In this document: positions 16,229 to 22,806 of the stretch, piece by piece
Layout: each line of letters opens with the position of its first letter
Numbering within the stretch: position 1 is the first letter of the stretch
Assembly (NCBI GenBank): GCA_964578835.1
Contig: CAZOEL010000055.1
Location: forward strand, 1-47,401
DNA from: CAZOEL01 sp964578835
GTDB taxonomy: Bacteria > Desulfobacterota > Syntrophobacteria > Syntrophobacterales > Syntrophobacteraceae
Length of the DNA: 47,401 nt
Direction of reading: 5' to 3'
Program-made: the position numbers and the translations under genes
Notes under the pieces: model-generated
What the model was told of the DNA's origin: nothing
The model's input: the letters and a program-made list of their open reading frames with translations, nothing else
Databases searched by the model: none

Positions 16229-16476
16229 TCCCCCTCCACCACCTTACGCTGCTTGCGGCGCATCTTATGACCTCTCTCCTGCTCATCTTCATCGGGTGCA
16301 TCTTCGTAGGCTTCATTGATGCGCCGGAGGAGCTCCTCGTTCTGGTGGTGACGAATAAAATCCTGCAATGCCAGCGCAAAGAGACTGCTGCGCGACACCT
16401 TCATTTCACGGGCAATGCTCTCTGCCTGCTCAAACAATGACTTATCAATAGAGACTGCGGTTTTGATATTTGCCAT
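16222..16476 (-). CDS. MazE/RHH-type antitoxin
   Basis: An 84-residue protein with a ribbon-helix-helix-like N-terminus: strand IKTAVSID, helix KSLFEQAESIAREM, turn KVSRS, helix SLFALALQDFIRHH. A charged tail (EDAPDEDEQERGHKMRRKQRK) follows, suitable for binding the toxin. It is expressed from a very good sigma70-like promoter immediately upstream and probably represses that promoter, as is usual for such modules. AGAGG lies before the ATG. Confidence 0.88.
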   Translation of the reverse strand: MANIKTAVSIDKSLFEQAESIAREMKVSRSSLFALALQDFIRHHQNEELLRRINEAYEDAPDEDEQERGHKMRRKQRKVVEGEW

Positions 16477-16502
16477 TTCGTTATACCTCTTTGGTTACTT
16501 TT

Positions 16503-16532
16503 AGTATAATTGGGCCTGAGCCTGTCTGTCAA
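16503..16532 (-). promoter_or_regulatory. Sigma70 promoter of the PemK/MazF module
   Basis: On the minus strand TTGACA (16532-16527) and TATACT (16508-16503) are separated by 18 bases. The -10 lies 26 bases upstream of the antitoxin ATG at 16476. This is the best consensus promoter in the window. Confidence 0.75.
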
Positions 16533-16694
16533 TGCAAAGCATAAGTTTTCTTCGAAGCCGGCAGGAGTGAGGGATGATGCTGCGGTTCGAGACGGACACC
16601 CGACCACGCGGCTACCGAGCCTTAGGAAACGCTACGAATTGCCACTGCGTGATCGGCTGTCCATCTCGAACCGCTGGTTGCGCCAAGATGTCTC

Positions 16695-16918
16695 TTATGT
16701 TGCGGATTCCTGTAAAGGGTAAGGCCGGATGAATATTTCGGCTGGAATACCCAAGCCAGCATGGAGCTTCCGAATTCATAGATGATGAGAGGACGTTTTC
16801 GGTTCAGCGCTTCAGAGACCCGAGCACGACTGCCAATGTACGGTTCAAGATCACTGCGAGAGAGCCCCCTGCTCTCCATGTATACTGTAAACGGGTCTGG
16901 TTTGGACTTCCCTATGAC
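16695..16918 (-). pseudogene. HigA-type HTH antitoxin remnant (truncated, frameshifted)
   Basis: The translation PDPFTVYMESRGLSRSDLEP then IGSRARVSEALNRKRPL matches the C-terminal HTH half of HigA/COG5499 antitoxins. After RKRPL (near 16775-16790) the frame is wrong by one base; in the shifted frame it resumes as IRKLHAGLGIPAEIFIRPYP and stops at 16695. Between the two anchors there are 11 bases where the family needs 12. Upstream, the N-terminal half is replaced by the palindromic repeat at 16924-16976. No HigB toxin is adjacent. Clearly non-functional unless the frameshift is a sequencing error. Confidence 0.75.
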
Positions 16919-17184
16919 GTTTTGGGAGCGCGGGCGTCCCGCCCGCGGATGGAGGCGGCCAGGATGGCCGCGCTCCTGAGAAAAGTCCAGTTTTCATGCG
17001 TCCGAAATATAGCTTGTTCAAAAGGTATTGAATCCGAAGGCTCTCGTTTGGCTAAGTCGCATGCACGGATATCGTCGATTTCGTCGAGAGCTTCGAGTAT
17101 CTGTTCCCATGAGGAGATTGGCAGAAGAACCGCTTCGCGATTACCTTCCTCATCAACCAGGTATTGTTCGTGGAACTGCATCAT
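16912..17184 (-). pseudogene. Phd/RelB-like antitoxin with its 3' end replaced by a repeat
   Basis: The first 60 residues look like a complete small antitoxin: QYLVDEEGNREAVLLPISSW, EQILEALDEIDDIRACDLAK, then SIPFEQAI. Similar proteins normally end near this point and are followed by a RelE-type toxin. Here the frame continues into the palindromic repeat 16924-16976, which it translates as RSAAILAASIRGRDARAPKT. The toxin gene is missing and HigA debris follows. AAGGAGG seven bases upstream shows the start is real, so a chimeric 90-residue protein may still be made. Confidence 0.65.
16924..16976. repeat. GC-rich cloverleaf-like palindromic repeat
   Basis: Outer arms GGAGCGCGG (16925-16933) and CCGCGCTCC (16968-16976) enclose two hairpins, GCGGGC/GCCCGC (16930-16935 with 16941-16946) and GCGGCC/GGCCGC (about 16955-16960 with 16966-16971). 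It sits exactly at the junction of two antitoxin remnants. Confidence 0.75.
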
Positions 17185-17492
17185 CGTTTAACCTCCTTGC
17201 GATCCCTTCACCCTATCATTCGTCCCTTGCCCTTAACCAGAGAGGATTTCCGGAAGGGTTCTCGCATCACCGTTCAAGCCCGATTCGGTACGTTGTCCGC
17301 GGGGCTTCGCACCCTCCACACGGCGCGTGGCAAGCACGCCCTTGTGGGACCGGCAGGAACATGCCGGGTAATCCGGGCAGTCGTTACTACCCGAGTACAC
17401 TCAACTGTGCGACATCGTGTCGCACCCCGACACGATCATAACCGGCTCCAGGCTTTATCGGCGTCCGGTTGATGAAGTTGTTAGCTTTTCGT
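17185..17492. other. Structured region without a gene
   Basis: About 308 GC-rich bases with no supportable gene. GTGCGAC/GTCGCAC and CGTGTCG/CGACACG within 17407-17435 form two overlapping, mutually exclusive hairpins. The short ORFs on the plus strand have no family resemblance. Possible leftover of a mobile element, but I cannot name it. Confidence 0.4.
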
Positions 17493-17993
17493 TCAATTTG
17501 TTTCTTTTATCCAGAAATCCGCCAGCAGCTCTGCCTGATCAAGAACTTTGTTAACCGAAACGGTATATTCCCCTGTGCTTGGGTCATCGGGCGGGTACTT
17601 ATGTTATCTTAATATTCGTTTCACCAAGACCCGCAGCTTCGCCTGGACACTTTCTTTGAGCTGCCAGTCGATGGAAGTGTTCTTTCTGACGCTTTCAACC
17701 AAATCATGGGCAATTTGCTTCAGAACTTGGTCGCCAAGCACGGCTTCCGCCGTCGGATTGTCAGCCAAGGCATCGTAAAAGGCGAGCTCGTCCATCCGTA
17801 GATTGAGTGTTTCACCCCTTGTGTCTGCCTCGCGTATCTCTTTGGCCAGATGAATCAGTTCCTCTGTATACTCCCGCTCCTTGCGCTCGCCTTCGGAGAT
17901 CTCGGGACCAAAAGTTGTCGCGTAACCGTTCTCGTCCCGAAGGATATCGAGGGCGATCTGCTCGATTTCGGATTCGTATAATCGGTTGCTCAT
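17493..17993 (-). pseudogene. HsdR (type I restriction) internal-deletion remnant
   Basis: The first ~28 residues (ESEIEQIALDILRDENGY, FGPEIS) match the very N-terminus of type I restriction subunit R. The text then jumps to the HsdR C-terminus: LRMDELAFYDALADNPTA, GDQVLKQIAHDLVESVRKN, DWQLKESVQAKLRVLVKRIL. The roughly 900 residues that normally lie between, with nuclease and helicase motifs, are missing. A TAA at 17604-17606 then interrupts the frame; beyond it the frame continues with HKYPPDDP and LDQAELLADFW to a TGA at 17493, the genuine family C-terminus. So there are two lesions. No hsdM or hsdS was recognised nearby. Confidence 0.85.
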
Positions 17994-18282
17994 ACCATCC
18001 AGACCTCTATGCCATAATCGGCGGTAGGTTCATGGATTTCCGCAGGGGCGGATGTAGGGGCGAAAGATTTTTCACTCCCACGAGGATGTAATTTGTCCGC
18101 TTCCCATTGGGAGGGATTGTCGAGGATGTATGCGCGGATACGATTTAGCTCCTTTTCATTGCGGACGATATGCTCCCAGTAGTTGCGCTGCCAGACCGGC
18201 AGCCCCTGGATTCCCCGTATCTTGTTGATCCGTCGTGCAGAAAACGTCTTCAATTGCCGCACAATTTCCAGCAGCGACGTAC

Positions 18283-18320
18283 GGGCGGGTTCCAAACCCG
18301 CCCTGGGTTCCAAACCCGCC
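18283..18320. repeat. Two tandem REP units inside the RAYT frame
   Basis: GGGCGGGTTCCAAACCCGCC (18283-18302) followed by GGGTTCCAAACCCGCC (18305-18320). On the minus strand they are translated in frame as EAGLEPRAGLEPAR between the HUH strand and the next helix of the transposase. Confidence 0.85.
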
Positions 18321-18464
18321 TCAATGATAACGACAATGCCGTGGAAATGATTGGGCATGATCACAAATTCATCCAATTCAAGCCCGGTAATGTGGTTTGG
18401 CAAATCCACCCATGTATTTTTGACGATTTCCCCGAATTCGTTCAACACCATTTGGGATGGTTGC

Positions 18465-18540
18465 GTAGGGGCGGGTTCCAAACCCGCCCTGCTGCTGCCT
18501 TGTGCCCCAGATCCCAGGCGGGTTTGGAACCCGCCCCTAC
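18465..18540. repeat. REPIN: inverted pair of REP sequences with 24-bp perfect arms
   Basis: Bases 18465-18488 are the exact reverse complement of 18517-18540; each arm holds the GGCGGGTTCCAAACCCGCC palindrome flanked by GTAGG/CCTAC. The 28-base centre is unique. It interrupts the RAYT reading frame. Confidence 0.88.
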
Positions 18541-18671
18541 AACGGCGCCGAACAAATATTCACGGCTGTTGGCGCAGATTGTGACAAAATAGGCGCCGGC
18601 CCGGGAATAATCGTATCCCTGCAACCGGATGGAACGGCGGTGGTGGATGGCCGGGTTGTATAACCGGTTGT

Positions 18672-18839
18672 TCATGATGGCATCACCAGCTTTATAATTG
18701 CATCCTTCTCAGCCTCAAAACGTATTTGAAGAGCGTCAAACGTACTCTCAGTACGAATCTTGACTGAGACTCGTACCACAATATTTCCCCTGTTCCTGCC
18801 TCTATAGAAGCAGACTAGGACTCGTGGCCTGTTGCATCT
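18672..18839 (-). pseudogene. C-terminal fragment of an unidentified gene
   Basis: A frame without a usable start reads RVLVCFYRGRNRGNIVVRVS, TFDALQIRFEAEKDAIIKLV, ending MPS-stop at 18672, where the stop overlaps the transposase ATG (ATGA). Composition is protein-like and the coupling suggests that the transposase followed this gene in an operon. A stop precedes it at 18840. A second short open frame (18802-18972, 56 codons) overlaps it on the same strand in another frame; I cannot decide which is the relic. Family unknown. Confidence 0.35.
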
Positions 18840-19010
18840 CTAACGAATGAGGATAAATCGTGAGCGCGAAGGGATCCACGATCTTATCCTGTCGTTGAAC
18901 GAACTCGTCACAGTTTAGCCGGCGCCCTTTATATAAGCCAAGGGTATTTAGAGCTTTTGGGCTAAATTTCATCCAATTTTAGCGAGGGCTAAAACAACCC
19001 TCTTTTCTAT

Positions 19011-19081
19011 TGGCGAAAGCGCATGGGAATCGAACCCACCCAGGACTGCCTTCACAGCCCTACACCGGATTTTAAGCCCGG
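19011..19081 (-). other. Truncated second copy of selC 3' half (att site)
   Basis: 63 of 71 bases match the 3' part of the intact selC at 21134-21204, same orientation, from the CCA end through T arm, long variable arm and anticodon arm; the D arm and 5' acceptor strand are absent. Changes in the variable arm are compensatory (TGAG/CTCA became TAGG/CCTG), so this copy derives from a functional selC of another lineage. Its anticodon loop would read TTA instead of TCA. Typical of an attachment-site duplication left by an integrase. Confidence 0.85.
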
Positions 19082-19242
19082 TAACTTAGCTTTTTCCATC
19101 TTTTTCTAATGTGATATAATCGTTGATAATACAACCACTTAGTGACATTCGTGGTGCTACTGTTGTTGATGGTTTTCGATGCTTTTTTATGAACTCGCGT
19201 ACGTAATGCGTACGCCAAATTCAGCCCTCGGAGGTAAGCATC

Positions 19243-20244
19243 ATGGCGATCCAGCTCTATTGCCAGGTCTGCAAGACCTACGCTCCCGTAGCCGCGAAGA
19301 AATGCCCGAAATGCGACGCCGCATTCCCGAGAGAGGGCAGGAAGTATCGGGTAGATGTGACCGTCAAAGGAAAACGCACCACTCGATTTTGTGACAATCT
19401 CACCATTGCTCGCGAAGTAGAGGGGACAATCCGAAGCGACCTTGTGCGCGAAGAATTCGATATCACGCGCCACAAGGTGAAGAAGACTCTCACCCTGGAC
19501 GATGTTTGGAAAAAGTACCTCCCATGGGCCAAGGAGCACAAAAAATCCTGGAAGGACGATGAGCTCTATTACGGCAAGCACATTGAGCCGTGCTTCGGTA
19601 AGAAGGCGCTTGACGCCATCACCCATCTGGACATCGAGCGCATGAAAACCGAGTTCTTGACCGAAGAGGAGTTTCAACGGTTAATTGACACAATCGATTC
19701 ATGGCCGTATTGTTCGAGCGCATGCCTTTTCAAGTTCTCCCTTTTCACCGGCGTCCGCCAAGGAGAGCTGCGGAAGCTTACTTGGGATGCCGTTGATTTT
19801 GAACATTCCCTCATCACCTTGAAAGACCCCAAATCCGGCAAAACCGAAACCGTGGCGATCAGCGCGGAGGCTCTTGATGTTCTAATGGAGCTCAATGTTG
19901 TTTCCGAGTATGTTTTCCCGAATCCAGACGGCGGCATGAAAGGGAGGTCTGCAGTCATTGATACATGGAGGAGTATGAAGAAGCATGCAAAACTGTCGGC
20001 CGATTTCAGGTTTCACGGTCTACGGCATAACTTCGCCTCATGGCTGGTTTCGAATGGCGTTGACCTGGCGACAGTTCAGAAGCTCATGACGCACAAGCAT
20101 GCATCCACAACCCAGCGTTACGCTCATGTGATGCCGGGAGCCGTAAAGGATGCCGCGGCGAAGGCGGGGAAGCTCTTCAGTTCAATCGGGAAGCCGGCTA
20201 AGGCAAAAGTTATCGGAATCGGAGATTCGGAGCGGCCGGATTGA
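19243..20244 (+). CDS. Tyrosine recombinase (integrase) with zinc ribbon, internally deleted
   Basis: A 333-residue phage-type integrase. Residues 7-24 form a zinc ribbon (C7, C10, C21, C24). The catalytic domain is complete: R172 in TGVRQGEL, lysine at 197/200 in KDPKSGK, H258 and R261 in FHGLRHNFAS, H284, and nucleophile Y293 in TTQRYAHV. The core-binding domain is not: ITHLDIERMK (about 126-135) runs directly into TEFLTEEEFQRL, which in relatives is separated by about 60-70 residues, so an in-frame deletion near 19648 is inferred. GGAGG precedes the ATG. It lies next to the duplicated selC end, its probable target. Confidence 0.9.
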   Translation: MAIQLYCQVCKTYAPVAAKKCPKCDAAFPREGRKYRVDVTVKGKRTTRFCDNLTIAREVEGTIRSDLVREEFDITRHKVKKTLTLDDVWKKYLPWAKEHKKSWKDDELYYGKHIEPCFGKKALDAITHLDIERMKTEFLTEEEFQRLIDTIDSWPYCSSACLFKFSLFTGVRQGELRKLTWDAVDFEHSLITLKDPKSGKTETVAISAEALDVLMELNVVSEYVFPNPDGGMKGRSAVIDTWRSMKKHAKLSADFRFHGLRHNFASWLVSNGVDLATVQKLMTHKHASTTQRYAHVMPGAVKDAAAKAGKLFSSIGKPAKAKVIGIGDSERPD

Positions 20245-20345
20245 AGAAGTATGGATAGAATAAAGTATACGAGTGGTGCTGATATGGTCTTCTTATGGAA
20301 GAATCTGAAAGGGGAAAAGCCCGAGTCACACAGGAGACTTGAATC

Positions 20346-20561
20346 ATGCGAAATGAATTTACTGCAATCGTCGAGCGCGATGGAGATTGGTTCATTGCGT
20401 ACTGCCCTGAAATCCCCGGCGCCAACGGGCAAGGACACACTGTTCCTGAAGCCCTGCATAGCCTGACAGAAGCGATATCGCTAATTCTTGATGACCGTCG
20501 TCAAGACGCTATGCGCGGAATGCCCCCCGAGGCAATCCGGGAAGTGGTAGTTGTTCAGTGA
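20346..20561 (+). CDS. hicB: HicB family antitoxin
   Basis: A 71-residue protein with the HicB partial RNase-H fold sequence: EFTAIVERDGDWFIAYCPEI, then GANGQGHTVPEALHSLTEAI. The catalytic residues of true RNase H are absent, as in the family. This is the short form without a C-terminal HTH. AGGAG (20332-20336) supports the start. It precedes hicA with a four-base GTGA overlap; the antitoxin-first order occurs in many hicBA loci. Confidence 0.9.
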   Translation: MRNEFTAIVERDGDWFIAYCPEIPGANGQGHTVPEALHSLTEAISLILDDRRQDAMRGMPPEAIREVVVVQ

Positions 20562-20751
20562 AGCGAAGTGCGCTCCTGAGACACCTAAGGAAACACGGCT
20601 GTTACTTGAAGAGAGAGGGCGGTGAACATTCCCTTTGGTGCAATCCGAAGACAGGCCATTGTGAGGCCGTACCCCCCGACACACCGAAATTCCTGATAAG
20701 CTTGCAAAGAAGATTTGTCGGTTTCTGTCCATTCCGGAGTTGGCTGCATAG
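20558..20751 (+). pseudogene. hicA: HicA family mRNA interferase, frameshifted in a C run
   Basis: Starting at GTG 20558, the frame reads RSALLRHLRKHGCYLKREGG, EHSLWCNPKTGHCEAVP, the HicA dsRBD-like fold with its active-site histidine in GGEHSLW. At a run of six C (20672-20677) the frame slips: the original C-terminus, RHTEIPDKLAKKICRFLSIP, follows in another frame, ending at TAG 20749-20751. Four or seven C would restore it. In the present frame the protein continues with unrelated residues to 20875. This could be decay, phase variation by slippage, or a sequencing error. Confidence 0.8.
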
Positions 20752-21133
20752 GGGTTGTCAGGCTAAAAGACAAAAAACACCACCTTCCAGGGACAGGAGG
20801 ACACTCCGAAAAGCGGGTTATCCTGGACCGGCCTTCCCTGGATTCTCCACCAGGAGCGCTACAGGAGGCGAATAAGTGGAAATCCCTTCTGATACTATAA
20901 TTGAAAAGAACTGGGAATTTCTCTCTGATTATCAATGGCGCCGGAAAGGGGTATTCTGCGACCTCTGCCGGGGTCGTCTCCCTCCTCTTCATTCTTTACC
21001 GGGGTATCGCGTGCTCACCCCCCGGCTAATGGCTGCGAGCCCACTGGGCTCACTTGCCACCGTCGTCGCAAAAGAGCCGCACCCATCGGAAATCGAATCG
21101 CTGAGGGAGGGTTTGAGAGAGGCAGATCTAAGT
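20752..21133. other. Element right end without a gene
   Basis: About 380 bases between hicA and the selC 3' end. Several short open frames on both strands have no protein character. I see nothing assignable apart from a GC-rich stretch at 20990-21060. Confidence 0.5.
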
Positions 21134-21232
21134 TGGCGGAAGCGCATGGGAATCGAACCCACCTGAGACTGCCTTCACAGCCTCACACCGGATTTGAAGT
21201 CCGGGAGCCCCACCAGTGAGCTTGGCGCTTCC
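21134..21232 (-). tRNA. selC: tRNA-Sec (anticodon TCA), selC
   Basis: On the minus strand the 5' strand GGAAGCGC (21232-21225) pairs with GCGCTTCC before discriminator G and an encoded CCA (21136-21134). The anticodon stem CCGGA/TCCGG encloses the loop CTTCAAA with anticodon TCA. A long variable arm and the T arm GGTGGGTTCGATTCCC follow. The 8-bp acceptor stem and the long extra arm are the hallmarks of selenocysteine tRNA. It implies UGA decoding as Sec in this organism; selA, selB and selenoproteins are not in this window. Confidence 0.95.
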
Positions 21233-21252
21233 GTTCTGAATGGTAACGTCAG

Positions 21253-21281
21253 TATTTATCCAATTATTCGGGCTTTGGCAA
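21253..21281 (-). promoter_or_regulatory. Candidate selC promoter
   Basis: On the minus strand TTGCCA (21281-21276) and TAAATA (21258-21253) are 17 bases apart, ending about 20 bases before the tRNA 5' end. Confidence 0.5.
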
Positions 21282-21571
21282 GCTTGTTTCTTCGGATTAT
21301 AATTGTTGGCCCAATTTGAGGGGAAGCGACGAGAAAAAATGGCGCTCCGATTTTGACTTCCCTTGTCAGAGCGGCAAATACGCATTGGCGCGGGCAAATG
21401 CGGCGATTCATCATCTTGGCGCTGAGCGCAGTGGGCGTGACAATTGATCGGCGCATAGCGAGTTGGGTCCAGACGCAGAGTCTGTGCGGCTTACCCTGGG
21501 AGACGGGAGAAAGCATGATGCCCGCACTCAAGGGAGATGCGCGGGCATTTTCACAATGGGCTTGCGCAGTT

Positions 21572-22708
21572 CTAAATCTGGATAAGATTGTACGTTCTGG
21601 TTCCAAGCCCCAATTTTTCCGCATAGATCAGTTGATGCTGCCAATTGATCTTCTTGTAGACTGCTCGGACTTTGTCCGTATCAGCATTTGGGGCGTCTTT
21701 GAGACAGGACGACTGCAATGGCGGTTGGGCGTTCAATAGGTCCATACAGGCCTGGTCTATGGCTACTGGGTCTCTGGAGGCGACAATCCCGATATCGGCT
21801 ACGATCGGCGCGTCGGAGAAAGGGTAACAATCGCAGGCCGGAGTGATTTGAGTCAGGAAATTGATGTAGAGAATATTCCTCTCTTTTCCCTTAATGCTTC
21901 CTATGGCGTATTCGACCATTCTTTCCATGAAGCGGGGGAAATCCCGCTCCCAGTTGATAGACATTGCGCCTTGAGGGCAGGTATGCACACAAGCCGCACA
22001 GCCAACGCAAAGCTTGGGGTCGACTTTGGCTGTCTTGGCGGCCTTGAACTCAGATGACTCCGCCTGCCGATCAACGAGAGTGATAGCCCCATGAGCGCAT
22101 CGTTCAAGGCAGGCGCCACAGCCGATGCACTTCTTCGATACGACTTCGGGCGCCACTTCGGAATGTTGAGCCATCTTTCCTCGCCGGGAAGCGCATCCCA
22201 TGCCGAGATTTTTTATCGCTCCTCCGAATCCAGCCGAATCATGGAGCTTGAAGTGAGCCACGGAAATCATGGCATCCGCTCGAACGATTGTCGAGGCGAT
22301 ATGCACCTCTTTGAACCGCCTCAACTTTACAGGGATGTCCACTTCATCTCTGCCGTCAATGCCGTCCGCAATAATGATTGGAGCGCCGACAACAGAGTAG
22401 TCGAAGCCGTTTAAGACCGCAGTGGTGAGATGATCTATGGCGTTTCCCCGGGTTCCCACATAGAGAGTGCCGGTATCGGTCAAGAAAGGCTTCCCTCCCG
22501 CGTCTCGAACGGCATCTACGATGGGTCGGAGGAGAAGTGGACGGATGAACGCCGTGTTTCCGCGCTCTCCGAAGTGGAGTTTGACAGCTGTAAGCCCCCT
22601 TTTCTTGACCACATTCTTGATCCCGGCGCTTTCAGTGAGCTCTTTTATTCTATCCAAAAGGCTCAATTTTGACGATCGCAAATTGATAAAATAAACGTCA
22701 TTGTCCAT
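21572..22708 (-). CDS. DUF362 protein with two [4Fe-4S] ferredoxin clusters
   Basis: A DUF362-family protein: VKLHFGERGNTAFIRP (about 43-57) and SVAHFKLHDSAGFGGAIKNL (149-168) are family signatures. Two CxxCxxCxxxC motifs follow, C194/C197/C200/C204 and C234/C237/C240/C244, so it should bind two [4Fe-4S] clusters. Its reaction is unknown; an electron-transfer role in anaerobes is inferred. The frame stays open to an ATG at 22789, but family proteins usually start close to VYFINLRSS, and GAGGA lies upstream of the ATG at 22708. It follows the DUF1614 gene closely. Gap 21233-21571 holds the selC promoter and no other gene. Confidence 0.88.
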   Translation of the reverse strand: MDNDVYFINLRSSKLSLLDRIKELTESAGIKNVVKKRGLTAVKLHFGERGNTAFIRPLLLRPIVDAVRDAGGKPFLTDTGTLYVGTRGNAIDHLTTAVLNGFDYSVVGAPIIIADGIDGRDEVDIPVKLRRFKEVHIASTIVRADAMISVAHFKLHDSAGFGGAIKNLGMGCASRRGKMAQHSEVAPEVVSKKCIGCGACLERCAHGAITLVDRQAESSEFKAAKTAKVDPKLCVGCAACVHTCPQGAMSINWERDFPRFMERMVEYAIGSIKGKERNILYINFLTQITPACDCYPFSDAPIVADIGIVASRDPVAIDQACMDLLNAQPPLQSSCLKDAPNADTDKVRAVYKKINWQHQLIYAEKLGLGTRTYNLIQI

Positions 22709-22806
22709 AAGTTGCTCGTCCTCGGTAAGCGTGAATTCTTTTTGGGCGCCTGAGATGTTGCTCGGCTTCGATCCAGCGTTCTGCGCCATTCGGAATATTT
22801 CGATTT

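Larger units (their letters stand above)
17990..18675 (-). pseudogene. REP-associated tyrosine transposase (RAYT) split by its own REP pair
   Basis: The N-terminal part (18675 to about 18541: RRSIRLQGYDYSRAGAYFVT, then LFGAV) and the C-terminal part (about 18464 to 17990: MVLNEFGEIVKNTW, HUH motif MPNHFHG, catalytic-Tyr region QRNYWEHIV, YILDNPSQW) form one Y1/IS200-like transposase. They are in different frames because a 76-base REP inverted pair (18465-18540) lies between them. Removing 77 bases gives LFGAVQPSQMVLNEFGE, the expected family spacing. Two more REP units lie in frame at 18283-18320. The stop overlaps the HsdR remnant start (ATGA). Confidence 0.85.
19011..21134. mobile_element. 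Small integrative element (or remnant) at selC
   Basis: About 2.1 kb bounded by direct repeats of the selC 3' half. It carries a tyrosine recombinase and a HicBA pair, plus about 380 bases with no gene. Both the integrase and HicA are damaged, so the element is probably immobile. Boundaries are taken as the two selC 3' ends; the exact crossover site lies in one of the identical blocks, the longest being 24 bases at 19017-19040. Confidence 0.75.

Noticed and set aside
16924..17437. CRISPR-like repetition in the accessory region
   Set aside because: Repeats are palindromic and not regularly spaced with unique spacers; no cas genes in the window.
19011..19081. Functional suppressor tRNA reading UAA
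   Set aside because: The anticodon loop would read TTA, but the 5' acceptor strand and D arm are missing, so no complete tRNA can be folded.
20876..21219. Overlapping plus-strand frames running into selC
   Set aside because: They are translations of the tRNA gene region and its flank, without conserved features.
21353..21739. Plus-strand open frame of 128 codons beside selC
   Set aside because: Overlaps the 3' end of the DUF362 gene in antisense and shows no signal, membrane or domain pattern; no RBS.
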